Positions 18,601 to 26,238 of a stretch of DNA of 64,000 bases are shown here, piece after piece. A program made the translations under genes and the position numbers. Location of the stretch: contig NZ_LQBO01000001.1 of assembly GCF_001507555.1 (NCBI RefSeq), forward strand, positions 2,294,001 through 2,358,000, given 5' to 3'. The notes below the pieces were generated by a model. The model worked only from the letters and a program-made list of their open reading frames with translations. It made no database searches and was not told the DNA's origin. Position 1 is the first letter of the stretch; every line of letters begins with the position of its first letter. The DNA is from Thiomicrospira sp. XS5. Lineage in GTDB: Bacteria > Pseudomonadota > Gammaproteobacteria > Thiomicrospirales > Thiomicrospiraceae.

Positions 18601-19085
18601 TGAATGCCCAAGCCCCATGAAAATGGGTCTTGTTTTTCTGTCGGCGGTGTTTCACTGGGTTTCTTATCCAGCGAATAAGACAACCCAGCGACCTGAATGC
18701 GTTCGCCCGGACGGTAATCAATTTCAATTCGCGTATCGAAAATCGCCAGTTCTTGAATTTTGATGTTTTTGTGGAAAAGCGCGGTCCAGGAAAGGTCCAC
18801 TTTTAAGTGCCCCAAATGCAAGTATTGATGGTTTTTGACTTCGACATCCAGGTTGAAAATTTCCAGACGACCGGTAAAAAGGTTTACCGACACCTTCTCG
18901 ATTTGAACCGATTCCGCACCCTGTTTCAGCAACGCTTGTTCAAACCCCTTTTGCAACGCCCAAGGCAACGCCAATAAAAACGCGCCAAACAAAACCAGTG
19001 TGTACGCCAACACCTTGTAACGGGTTTTAAGGGACTTCCAACGAGAATATAAAGCAGTCATACCGGCCTCTGAACGGGATTTCAT
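15663..19085 (-). CDS. DUF748 (AsmA-like) envelope protein with eight internal repeats
   Basis: A 1140-residue protein with one N-terminal membrane anchor (about residues 24-45) and a large periplasmic part that is almost all beta, belonging to the DUF748/AsmA-like group thought to act in envelope or outer-membrane homeostasis. Residues 300-625 contain eight repeats of about 41-54 residues marked by an N/D-W-x-G-type motif at W302, W344, W386, W430, W484, W528, W578 and W619. The C-terminus has a region resembling OmpA-type ends (LARERQVQVKTWLVEKG). A Lys/Glu/Gln-rich linker lies near residues 750-785. ATG 19061 (MTALYSRW) with AGAGG before it is an alternative start. Confidence 0.8.
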   Translation of the reverse strand: MKSRSEAGMTALYSRWKSLKTRYKVLAYTLVLFGAFLLALPWALQKGFEQALLKQGAESVQIEKVSVNLFTGRLEIFNLDVEVKNHQYLHLGHLKVDLSWTALFHKNIKIQELAIFDTRIEIDYRPGERIQVAGLSYSLDKKPSETPPTEKQDPFSWGLGIQSLELNKAVLELKTPELDKHIEFDKVLLEKAINWQPDDAAQLTFVIQEDQNHLEGKFQMWPFAEKQRLSGDIVVKNLDLSTYRKYLPPEILELSGLVFGDVKLDAVNVNGELKVNQRGHLSFQKLAFEQKDLRVVGNHINWNGDIRALVRKGHTAVQAQGEWRLKNIGVHAQTTNLRLDEVHWKNHSQVDVKDGVPKVTSQGEMELKHLAVADKDLALDNAQVNWQGEVQVSQPDKNGIEIVLPKSYLTADEFLFKQLSTEAKLSRLNWTGPVKVTIKSGEKTTDPAKAETPIKVALSDNHIKLSGVAVKADEANVDVNQLNWQGGLDITQSNQSGLLVSLPSSALAMEEVQFSQPKTEAKLAHLDWKGPAKITVKSAESKNDQTPVDIVLTDNHIALTTIGVNADGSKADVSRLNWQGGIQVGTLPHPTVQTDGRLDVKQLTTVYQDLTAGLKALDWKGQTQLTVTETPQVETAGQLALQSVKLDNTRTKMTVTDVANLKTGLAFTAPQAVSLKDLNVKGLKVASSQTYTEPLFSTGGVTIDRVSVKNNQAVDIGKVALQDMNVTLAFDEQTKLGQVEALKAALQPSPQPKSDKAQAEQKSEQKAAKQDSANVPKEKAPPFQLQQFDITGDSHVYLTSTGITPPLHQDMRIETGHLGRLDSTQAHEKTPLDIQAAIDQFTKVTVKGDFQPFSPKVNADIKANIQDMDLYAFSPLIRRSLGYRIQSGSLNMKSDIQIKKDILDADNRLKLVGFEMEEDSVPVPSKTNGNDVDKAASDVDKAATDLGKAASAGSMSLALNLLRDGDNNIDLSVPVNGDLSDPGFNIAQVISVAFFNAMKGGSKAMLAMTLQPYGAIYLAAEYAYKKAGETTLQPVQYKPGLDEWRADMPEYLKKITKLLKDKKSITLKVCGFYNQADRDYWVKEGMKGTELEDKLYQLARERQVQVKTWLVEKGGISSSRLTTCYPSFESVPDSGVMLSM
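15962..15971. repeat. CCAGGCCTGG iterated palindrome, copy 5 (inside DUF748 gene)
   Basis: Exact decamer in the frame that reads Pro-Gly-Leu in YKPGLDEW, a different frame from the Gln-Ala-Trp copies. Confidence 0.9.
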
Positions 19086-19158
19086 TCATTGTAGCAGAAA
19101 GATTCTAAACCCAGTAGACGACAATGGCATTTCCTTCGACTGGATGCGTGATATTAAA

Positions 19159-19180
19159 AAACCGCCAGGCCTGGCGGTTT
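19159..19180 (-). terminator. Rho-independent terminator built on CCAGGCCTGG (copy 6)
   Basis: Perfect 22-bp palindrome with AAACCG and CGGTTT flanking the decamer at 19165-19174, followed on the minus strand by a run of T. It lies 48 bases beyond the stop of the second Ntn hydrolase and should terminate that gene. Confidence 0.8.
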
Positions 19181-19227
19181 CTAGTTCGGGTTTTCATATG
19201 ACTTTTATCGAGTGTCTGGCTTGGCCA

Positions 19228-20325
19228 TCAGTAGCTTAATTCTTCCGCGGATAACCCTTGAAACTTAAACGGTTTCGAGTCGACATACTGGCCGGAAACT
19301 TCGCCATGTAAGACGCGTGTTTGCTCTTTCCCTAAGTCCAGTTTTTTAACTTTGCCGGTTTTTTCCGAAAAATCCAATTTATTTAAATCCGTCCAAAAGC
19401 CACTCGATGTCAGAGCGGATTCAAAAAAATAAAGTTTGCGCTTGTGGTCGATGGCGGTTCGCCAGCGCGTGGAGGAAATCTCCGGGGCATCCGGCGTATG
19501 AAGCCCATAAGGTACCGACACATTCCGCATCACACTCAACACACTGGCCAAGGCCTTGTTAGGCGTTGTGTTTTGCGGAATGGCGTTAATATAGAATTGC
19601 GCTCTGGCAAACCGATCCGGCGAACGGTTCGACCCAGGCAACATGGTGGTACCACCGATGTCCTTCCAATACTCTTCCATCGCCAACTGCTTATCATAAG
19701 TCGGCGAATTGGTCATCACCTGATACTTTCGTCCGTGATGGATGACTTGTTGACCATCAATGTATTCGATAATGGCGCTATCACCCGTGGCGTCGGAAAT
19801 GGCCAAGTGCAAACTGGCCTGGCGATTCTGGCCGGGGACTTTGTCGGTGACGACGACCAACGGTTTGCTTTGCAACGCTTTGACCGCCTCGGAAACCGTT
19901 GCGAAATTATCCAGTAGATACTGCGCCCAGACAGATACGCTGATGGGGTGTTGCCCTTTTTGAACTGTCGGATAAGCACTTTCCGCCAACCATAATAAAT
20001 TGGCCGCCAACCCTTTTTCATTGAGGCCGTCGGTTGTCGAAACATCATAGCCCGTCGCAATCACACTGCCGTATTTGGATTCCCACTGCAACGAATTTGG
20101 GCCACCCACACCGTTACGTGTCATGCCTCTCGGGAAAACCCATAAATTGGTGCCGATATCGTATTTCCAATCCATGGAACGGCCCGTCATGATTTGATCG
20201 TTTTCGCCGAGATACACCACCCGTGTGCATGCCCAGGCCTGGCTGATTGTCATGAATCCGGTGAAAAGAACCACCGCAAAGGTTACAAATCGGTGTGGAG
20301 AGGTTTGTTTCAAAAGAATGTCCAT
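19228..20325 (-). CDS. Exported linear amide C-N hydrolase (choloylglycine hydrolase family), second paralogue
   Basis: A 365-residue Ntn hydrolase related to the protein at 9760. ATG 20325 is chosen over the longer frame because AGGAAAC precedes it and the product begins MDILLKQ. A signal peptide (hydrophobic core FVTFAVVLFTGFMTI) ends in QAWA, so cleavage exposes Cys33 of CTRVVYLGE as the likely catalytic N-terminal nucleophile. Other family residues are Arg in TGRSMDWKYD, Asp/Asn in DGLNEKGL and Asn in VMTNSPTYDKQ. The substrate is unknown. A copy of CCAGGCCTGG sits in the signal-peptide codons. The two paralogues are clearly diverged rather than a recent duplication. Confidence 0.88.
   Translation of the reverse strand: MDILLKQTSPHRFVTFAVVLFTGFMTISQAWACTRVVYLGENDQIMTGRSMDWKYDIGTNLWVFPRGMTRNGVGGPNSLQWESKYGSVIATGYDVSTTDGLNEKGLAANLLWLAESAYPTVQKGQHPISVSVWAQYLLDNFATVSEAVKALQSKPLVVVTDKVPGQNRQASLHLAISDATGDSAIIEYIDGQQVIHHGRKYQVMTNSPTYDKQLAMEEYWKDIGGTTMLPGSNRSPDRFARAQFYINAIPQNTTPNKALASVLSVMRNVSVPYGLHTPDAPEISSTRWRTAIDHKRKLYFFESALTSSGFWTDLNKLDFSEKTGKVKKLDLGKEQTRVLHGEVSGQYVDSKPFKFQGLSAEELSY
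20233..20242. repeat. CCAGGCCTGG iterated palindrome, copy 7 (inside Ntn hydrolase gene)
   Basis: Exact decamer in frame as Gln-Ala-Trp at the end of the signal peptide (ISQAWAC). Confidence 0.9.
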
Positions 20326-20569
20326 ACGAGTTTCCTGTGCCTCTGTAAAAAACGCGAAGCGGATTGCGTTCAAGATGAGTCCGCGAATACGACAAGGGAT
20401 TCAGAAATGCGCCCAACGGATCGGCATCCATTTCCAACTAAAGGTTATAACCTGCCGGCGTCAGAAGTTCAAATGAAAACTTAAAATCACGCAATCTAAC
20501 GGATTTGGACGGGAAGCACCGGGAGATACGAACGTCTCCCGGTTTGAACGGTTTTAAGGTGTTAAAGCC

Positions 20570-21559
20570 TTAATAAAGGTAGAAACTTTCTTGCGCCTGA
20601 CGATCCGGCCAGGACTTGAGCGGTGTACGCGAATTCAACGGTTGCACCGGGCGGGCATTGGTGCCCAGATATTCTTTCATCTGTTGCAGTTGCGCAGCGG
20701 ACGCTTCCACTGGCTGTTTAAATACCATCCAGTAAACCCCTTCATCACACGGCGGCTGGGTCATGGAACCGCTGTATTTGTAAAAACGTTTATCCGCAGG
20801 GAAGAAGGCTTTCGCGGGATGTACCAACACTTTGTCGTGCACATCCAATTTGTTCAGTTGTTTCGGCAAGCGGTCTAAAAACGCTGCCAACGCTTCGTTG
20901 GCCTCGCCTTCCTGAAACAAAATGCTCACCACAACATAATGCCCGTCACCGTTCTTATGCACCAACTGCATTTCCATCGGATAACTGAAACCGTCGATTT
21001 GGTGTTCGGACGGCGTGTGGAATTCGTATTCGGTTAATTCGTAACGTTGTCCGTTCAACATAATGTAACTGCCCAGCGGCACTTCCACTTTCAACACATG
21101 CCCGTCGTTGATCATTTTCAAAATGCTTTTACGGTAATAGACATCAAAGCCATCCAACGAAGTGGTGCCGACGGCATCGTCACGTTTGAAGTTGATTGGA
21201 GATTGGTTTTTTCCGGCTTTACAGGTGGCGTAAGCAGTCGATAGTTGCCCCCAGTTCTGCGGACCATCGTCGCCAAAATAGCTCCAGGCCACCGGTTTGG
21301 TTTCAACCGGTTCGGGTGCAAGTTTGGCCGCTTTCGGTTTGGCGGCAACTTTCGCCTCAGACGCGTCCTGAGTGGTGGCTTTCGGCTTGGATTTGACGGC
21401 GGGTTTTGGCTGACTGACCGTAATATTTTTTTGCTTTTCCGCCTGTTTTTTCGCTTCCGCGCCCAAGTCAATCAACGGCGGGACATTGCTGTCCGCCGCA
21501 TACAACGGCAGACAGACGAGACAACCGAGCAGCATCAAAAAGCTGGACCTTGTGTTCAT
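20570..21559 (-). CDS. Exported alpha-carbonic-anhydrase-like protein lacking two zinc ligands
   Basis: A 329-residue periplasmic protein. It has a signal peptide (cleavage near AADS at 21-24), a Lys/Ala/Pro-rich linker to about residue 88, and an alpha-carbonic anhydrase domain from about 92 on. Family landmarks are present: SPINF near 120, INDGH near 150, HTPSEHQIDG near 181, LVHKN near 199, TQPPC near 268 and EGVYW. However, the position of zinc ligand H94 is Glu (EYEFH in place of QFHFH) and that of H119 is Gln (EMQLVH in place of EAHLVH); only the H96 equivalent, H181, remains. A normal zinc site therefore cannot form. It may be a carbonic-anhydrase-related protein with another role, or bind metal differently. 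It is probably not the main carbonic anhydrase. Confidence 0.85.
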   Translation of the reverse strand: MNTRSSFLMLLGCLVCLPLYAADSNVPPLIDLGAEAKKQAEKQKNITVSQPKPAVKSKPKATTQDASEAKVAAKPKAAKLAPEPVETKPVAWSYFGDDGPQNWGQLSTAYATCKAGKNQSPINFKRDDAVGTTSLDGFDVYYRKSILKMINDGHVLKVEVPLGSYIMLNGQRYELTEYEFHTPSEHQIDGFSYPMEMQLVHKNGDGHYVVVSILFQEGEANEALAAFLDRLPKQLNKLDVHDKVLVHPAKAFFPADKRFYKYSGSMTQPPCDEGVYWMVFKQPVEASAAQLQQMKEYLGTNARPVQPLNSRTPLKSWPDRQAQESFYLY

Positions 21560-21684
21560 TCGTTTTCCTTCTTTATCGCTTTACCGGATAAATGATCTAA
21601 CATCGGAAATCATTAAGCAAATACCTAACCAAATCCGATTTTTCAAACACAAAAACTGTTTTTAACCGCGTGCGAAGCGTCTAA

Positions 21685-22617
21685 TCAGCCGTTTTTTCGT
21701 TGGTCGAAAATGTCCTGAAAGGTTTCCAGCTCCGATTTTTGAAGCGCAAACACGCCTTCGCCACCCTGTTCAAATTCAAACCAGTAAAACGGCACTTCTG
21801 GATAGGCTTGCTCCAGATAGTATTGCGACACGCCGACCTCTACAATCAAGGTGCCATCCTCTTTCAGATGTGCGGCGGCGTCCGCCAAAATATGGCGCAC
21901 TAAGTCCAAGCCGTCTTCACCGGCTTCCAATCCCAAACGCGGTTCCTGATGAAACTCTTCCGGCAAAGCCGACATTTCAATGGCATCCACATACGGCGGA
22001 TTGGACACAATCAAATCGTACTGTTTGCCTTCCAAAGCACTGAACAAATCCGATTCGACAACGCGGACGATACCCTGCAAATCGTAACGGTCAATATTCT
22101 GTTGCGCGACCGTCAGCGCCTCCGGAGAAATGTCCGCTAAATCCACTTGGGCATTTGGACAGGCCTGCAAACTGGCAATGCCGATGCAACCACTGCCGGT
22201 ACACAAATCCAGGATATCGGTGACCGCTTCCGGTTCCACCCAAGGACGGTATTGCTCAGCGATTAACTCCGCAATCGGTGAACGCGGGACTAATGTGGCT
22301 TCCGAAACATGAAACTGCAACCCGGCAAACCAAGCCTCACCGATCAAATACGGTGTGGGTTTCCGGCTTTCGATGCGGTGGCGGAACAACTCCGTGACCT
22401 CACGCTTTTCAGTAATGCTTAAACGGGCCGACCAATAATTATCGGGAATCTCCCAAGGCAACCGCAATACATGAAAGACCAGTACGCGCGCATCGTCAAA
22501 CGCATTGTCAGTGCCATGACCAAACGCAAGGCCGGCCTTCTGAAACAAGGTTCCGCCCCACCGCACAAAATCGGTCACGGTTTCCAAGTGTTCATACTGG
22601 TAATTAAAATTTGTCAT
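21685..22617 (-). CDS. prmB: 50S ribosomal protein L3 N5-glutamine methyltransferase
   Basis: A SAM-dependent methyltransferase of the HemK/PrmB family, 310 residues from ATG 22617; the longer frame begins with a TTG and is not preferred. It modifies a glutamine of ribosomal protein L3 during 50S assembly. The N-terminal helical substrate-recognition domain includes DARVLVFHVLRLP. The methyltransferase domain shows LVPRSPIAELI, motif I DLCTGSGCIGIA near residue 137 and the catalytic NPPY in DLIVSNPPYVD near 205. PrmB rather than PrmC is inferred from the PRSPIAELI form and overall length. mogA follows it upstream at a gap of 56 bases on the same strand. Confidence 0.9.
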   Translation of the reverse strand: MTNFNYQYEHLETVTDFVRWGGTLFQKAGLAFGHGTDNAFDDARVLVFHVLRLPWEIPDNYWSARLSITEKREVTELFRHRIESRKPTPYLIGEAWFAGLQFHVSEATLVPRSPIAELIAEQYRPWVEPEAVTDILDLCTGSGCIGIASLQACPNAQVDLADISPEALTVAQQNIDRYDLQGIVRVVESDLFSALEGKQYDLIVSNPPYVDAIEMSALPEEFHQEPRLGLEAGEDGLDLVRHILADAAAHLKEDGTLIVEVGVSQYYLEQAYPEVPFYWFEFEQGGEGVFALQKSELETFQDIFDQRKNG

Positions 22618-22673
22618 CTTGTCGTCTCTTGGTAGTGGAATTCGGTCATGCAATTCGGTGGCGTCGGTTCAAT

Positions 22674-23222
22674 TCAAGCGCTCGGTTTTTTGGCATGTTT
22701 GGGGCGGAAGGCTTTCACAAAGGACTCGTCCGTTTCCATATAAGCCCCTTCAATCAAGTCGATGCAATAAGGCACCGCCGGAAACACCGCTTCCAAACAC
22801 TCGCCGATGGCGGACGGTTTGCCCGGCAAATTAATCATCAAACACGCACCGCGCGTGCCGGCGATTTGACGCGACAAAATCGCGGTCGGTACATACTGCA
22901 ACGACACCGCGCGCATCTGTTCGGCAAAGCCATCCAGAATTTTATCGCACACCGCCTCGGTCGCTTCCGGCGTCACATCCCGTTTGGCCGGGCCCGTCCC
23001 ACCGGTGGTTAAAATCAAATCACAGTGTTCGCTATCGGCCAGTTCAATCAGGGTGGATTCGATCAAGGATTGTTCGTCTTCGATGATTCGCGACACCGCG
23101 TCCCATTCCGTGACCAGAGCCTTCCCAATCCATTCACGCATGGCTGGCCCGCCTAAATCCTCATATTCTCCTCGGCTGGCTCGGTCCGACACTGTCACAA
23201 AGCCCACTTTGATTTTTTTCAT
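22674..23222 (-). CDS. mogA: Molybdopterin adenylyltransferase
   Basis: A 182-residue cytosolic enzyme that adenylylates molybdopterin before molybdenum insertion in molybdenum cofactor synthesis. The MoaB/Mog signature is visible: KVGFVTVSDRASRGEYED at the N-terminus, DLILTTGGTGPAKRDVTPEAT near residue 68 and INLPGKPSAI near 130. The length and the extended C-terminus match Mog rather than the shorter MoaB. It is divergent from lon and is probably co-transcribed with prmB. Confidence 0.92.
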   Translation of the reverse strand: MKKIKVGFVTVSDRASRGEYEDLGGPAMREWIGKALVTEWDAVSRIIEDEQSLIESTLIELADSEHCDLILTTGGTGPAKRDVTPEATEAVCDKILDGFAEQMRAVSLQYVPTAILSRQIAGTRGACLMINLPGKPSAIGECLEAVFPAVPYCIDLIEGAYMETDESFVKAFRPKHAKKPSA

Positions 23223-23248
23223 ACGACTGCTTCCTGTTGATATCGTTG

Positions 23249-23274
23249 AATATTCACCAGGCCTGGTGAATATT
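23249..23274. repeat. CCAGGCCTGG iterated palindrome, copy 8 (26-bp perfect palindrome between mogA and lon)
   Basis: The decamer at 23257-23266 is flanked by AATATTCA on the left and its exact reverse complement on the right, giving 26 bp of perfect dyad symmetry. It lies 27 bases upstream of mogA in the divergent region and has no terminator-like position, so it looks more like a protein-binding site. Confidence 0.9.
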
Positions 23275-23386
23275 TCGTTTTATCTGAATTCAATTGGGCA
23301 TATGATACTGCATCTCACCAGATCAGAGAACCGAAACTCTACGACAAAATTCCCCCATCACGGAAATGCAAAATTTCTATTGCGGC

Positions 23387-23416
23387 CCCTTGAATTTCCA
23401 CACCCGCACCCTATTA
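23387..23416 (+). promoter_or_regulatory. Sigma-32-type heat-shock promoter of lon
   Basis: CCCTTGAAT (CTTGAA at 23389-23394) and CCCTATTA at 23409-23416 are separated by 14 bases, matching the RpoH consensus of CTTGAA and CCCCATNT elements. The predicted transcript starts about 30 bases before the lon ATG. The lon gene of E. coli is also an RpoH target. Confidence 0.6.
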
Positions 23417-23450
23417 ACACAACATCGAATTTCAAAAAGACACGAGTGAT

Positions 23451-26093
23451 ATGACAAAACACGATGATGCAAACGCCCTAAAAGACTTGCTCGACCAAGC
23501 CCTTGAAGAGGCCAACCCGGAGATGAACGACGAAGACATCACCTTCAGCGAATTCGTTGACCATACCGCCGAGTATGATTTGTCCGATCAAGCTGAGAGC
23601 AGTGACGCCCTGGACGGCGAGCATATCGCACACGACGGCGACAAGCCGAACAACTCGGCGCACATGCTGGTGAAAGCCAATATGTCACGTCCGGAAGCAC
23701 TGTTCTTATTGCCGGTCAAAGAACGTCCGTTTTTTCCGGGGCAAACGTTGCCCATTATTCTGGACAAAGACATCTGGCAAGACACCATCCAGAGCGTCAT
23801 TGACAACAAAATTCAGTACATCGGCATTATTTACGTCGATACCGACGACCACTTCAAAGCCGAACCGAGCGACTTCGCTCAAACCGGAACGCTGGTGCGT
23901 ATCCACGACCCGAAAGTCAAACCCGATTACATTCAGTTGATTGCGGAAGGGATTTGTCGTTTTCAAATTTCCGAGTGGGTACACGAAGCGCCGCCGTACC
24001 GTGCGCGTGTAACCTATCCGGCCGACATTCGTAACGGCAACCCAAGCGAGTACAAAGCCTACGGCCTGGCGATTATGAACGCCTTTAAAGAGCTATTGCC
24101 GTTGAACCCGCTGTACAGCGAAGAACTGAAATACTTCCTGAACCGCTACAGTGCGTCCGACTCGCATCACCTGGCCGATTTTGCGGCCAGTTTGACGGCG
24201 GCCAGCAATGATAAACTGCAAGACCTGCTGGATACGCTCGACTTGAGCGAACGCCTGGAAAAAGTACTGAACCTGTTCAAGCACGAAATCGAAGTGACCA
24301 AGTTGCAGTTCAATATTCGCGAACGTGTGGAAGAAAACCTGACGCAACAACAACGCGAATTCTTCTTGCACCAGCAGCTTAAGGAAATTCAAAAAGAACT
24401 GGGCATGGTCAAAGACGACCGTACCGCCGATGCCGACCTCTTCCAGGAACGCCTCGAAAAACTGGCCCTGTCGGACGAAGCCCAACAAAAATCCGAAGAG
24501 GAATTGAACAAAATCAATATGCTGGACCCGCAATCGCCGGAATACGGCGTGGCGCGCAACTGGCTGGATTGGTTGACGCAATTGCCGTGGGGACAGTACA
24601 GCAAAGACAAGCTCGACCTGAAACGCGCCAAGAAAATTCTCGACAAAGGTCATGACGGCCTGACGGACGTTAAAGACCGCATTCTGGAATTTTTGGCCGT
24701 CGGCGCTTTGAAAGGCGAAATTTCCGGTTCCATTATTTGTCTGGTCGGGCCACCGGGTGTGGGGAAAACCTCCATCGGCCGCTCGATTGCCGACACCTTG
24801 GGACGTAAATTCTATCGCTTCTCAGTCGGCGGGATGCGCGATGAAGCCGAAATCAAAGGCCATCGCCGTACCTACATCGGGGCCATGCCGGGGAAATTCG
24901 TGCAGGCCTTGAAAGATTGCGGCACCGCCAACCCGGTCATTATGCTGGATGAGGTCGATAAAATCGGTTCCTCCTATCAAGGTGACCCGGCCTCGGCCCT
25001 TTTGGAAGTACTGGACCCGGAACAGAACACCGAGTTTATGGATCACTATATGGACGTACGCTTCGATTTATCGAAAGCCTTGTTCATCTGTACCGCCAAT
25101 ACACTGGACACGATTCCCGGCCCATTGCTGGACCGTATGGAAGTGATTCGTTTGTCGGGTTACATCACCGAAGAGAAAGTACAGATTGCCAAACACCATT
25201 TATGGCCGTCCTTGCTGGAAGAAGCCGGCCTGGATAAAAAACAGGTACAAATCACCCCGGCCACCATCCGCCATGTCATTGAAGGTTATGCGCGGGAAGC
25301 CGGTGTGCGGAACCTGAAAAAACAATTGGCGAAGTTGATTCGAAAACTGGCGATTCGTTTTGTCAAAGGCGAACTGGAACAAACGTCCATTCACGTGAAC
25401 GATTTGGAATCCATGTTGGGTCAGCCGCGCTTCTCACCGGAAAAAACCAATCAACAATTGGGCACCGTCACCGGCTTGGCGTGGACATCCATGGGCGGCG
25501 CCACCCTGACCATCGAAGCCAGTCGTGTTCATACGTTGAACCGTGGTTTCAAATTGTCCGGTCAGCTCGGTGAAGTGATGCAGGAATCCGCCAGCATCGC
25601 TTACAGTTACATTGCGTCCAAGCTGGATAAATACAAAGCCGATCCGGAATTTTTCGACAAGGCATTCGTCCACTTGCACGTGCCGGACGGGGCCACGCCA
25701 AAAGACGGCCCAAGTGCCGGTATCACCATGGCGACGGCGTTGTTGTCTTTGGCGCGTAACGAGGCCATTCAAAAACCCTTGGCCATGACGGGAGAACTGA
25801 GTTTGACCGGACAGGTGTTGCCAGTGGGCGGGATTCGAGAAAAAGTGATTGCCGCGCGCCGTATCAGTATTCGAGAGCTGATCCTGCCGGAAGAAAACCG
25901 CAAGGATTACGACGAGCTGCCGGATTACCTGAAAGAAGGCATGACGATTCACTTTGCCAAACACTTTGACGACGTGGCAAAACTGACGTTCCAGATTCGC
26001 AGCAAGTCAAAGGCCTTGAAAGCCTACTTGAATAAAGCGCCGTCCGTAACAACGGAAGCCGAAACGGACAAACGCGGCGATTCGGCCTCTTAA
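23451..26093 (+). CDS. lon: ATP-dependent Lon protease with acidic N-terminal extension
   Basis: An 880-residue AAA+ serine protease that degrades misfolded and regulatory proteins in the cytosol. The substrate-binding LON domain begins near residue 82 (LFLLPVKERPFFPGQ). Walker A GPPGVGKTS lies near 434 and Walker B VIMLDEVDKIG near 500. The Ser-Lys dyad is S755 (KDGPSAG) and K798 (GGIREKV), 43 residues apart as in E. coli. Compared with the usual length of about 780-800, there is an extra highly acidic stretch of about 75 residues at the N-terminus (many Asp and Glu, LDQALEEANPEMNDED) and a short C-terminal tail. A heat-shock-type promoter precedes it. Confidence 0.95.
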   Translation: MTKHDDANALKDLLDQALEEANPEMNDEDITFSEFVDHTAEYDLSDQAESSDALDGEHIAHDGDKPNNSAHMLVKANMSRPEALFLLPVKERPFFPGQTLPIILDKDIWQDTIQSVIDNKIQYIGIIYVDTDDHFKAEPSDFAQTGTLVRIHDPKVKPDYIQLIAEGICRFQISEWVHEAPPYRARVTYPADIRNGNPSEYKAYGLAIMNAFKELLPLNPLYSEELKYFLNRYSASDSHHLADFAASLTAASNDKLQDLLDTLDLSERLEKVLNLFKHEIEVTKLQFNIRERVEENLTQQQREFFLHQQLKEIQKELGMVKDDRTADADLFQERLEKLALSDEAQQKSEEELNKINMLDPQSPEYGVARNWLDWLTQLPWGQYSKDKLDLKRAKKILDKGHDGLTDVKDRILEFLAVGALKGEISGSIICLVGPPGVGKTSIGRSIADTLGRKFYRFSVGGMRDEAEIKGHRRTYIGAMPGKFVQALKDCGTANPVIMLDEVDKIGSSYQGDPASALLEVLDPEQNTEFMDHYMDVRFDLSKALFICTANTLDTIPGPLLDRMEVIRLSGYITEEKVQIAKHHLWPSLLEEAGLDKKQVQITPATIRHVIEGYAREAGVRNLKKQLAKLIRKLAIRFVKGELEQTSIHVNDLESMLGQPRFSPEKTNQQLGTVTGLAWTSMGGATLTIEASRVHTLNRGFKLSGQLGEVMQESASIAYSYIASKLDKYKADPEFFDKAFVHLHVPDGATPKDGPSAGITMATALLSLARNEAIQKPLAMTGELSLTGQVLPVGGIREKVIAARRISIRELILPEENRKDYDELPDYLKEGMTIHFAKHFDDVAKLTFQIRSKSKALKAYLNKAPSVTTEAETDKRGDSAS

Positions 26094-26112
26094 CCGCCGC
26101 CTCTGAAAACGC

Positions 26113-26138
26113 AAAAACCACCAGGCCTGGTGGTTTTT
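26113..26138. terminator. lon terminator built on CCAGGCCTGG (copy 9)
   Basis: Palindrome with AAAAACCA and TGGTTTTT flanking the decamer at 26121-26130, followed by more T, 20 bases beyond the lon stop. A clear Rho-independent terminator on the plus strand, symmetrical enough to work both ways. Confidence 0.85.
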
Positions 26139-26188
26139 TTATGTGCCGAATTTAGGCTAGACAAACGGTTGTCCATCTAAAGCACCCA

Positions 26189-26220
26189 TAAAAAAAGCCC
26201 GCATAAGCGGGCTTTTTTTA
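26189..26220. terminator. Bidirectional terminator between lon and soxB
   Basis: Perfect inverted repeat with GCCCGC / GCGGGC stem, ATAA loop and runs of seven A and seven T on the outer sides. It lies 19 bases beyond the soxB stop and serves soxB on the minus strand, with backup for lon. Confidence 0.9.
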
Positions 26221-26238
26221 TTTGGCTAGGCTATTGGA

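Noticed and set aside
20570-21559. Ordinary active alpha-carbonic anhydrase
   Set aside because: Two of three zinc-ligand positions are Glu and Gln, so a normal active site is not supported.
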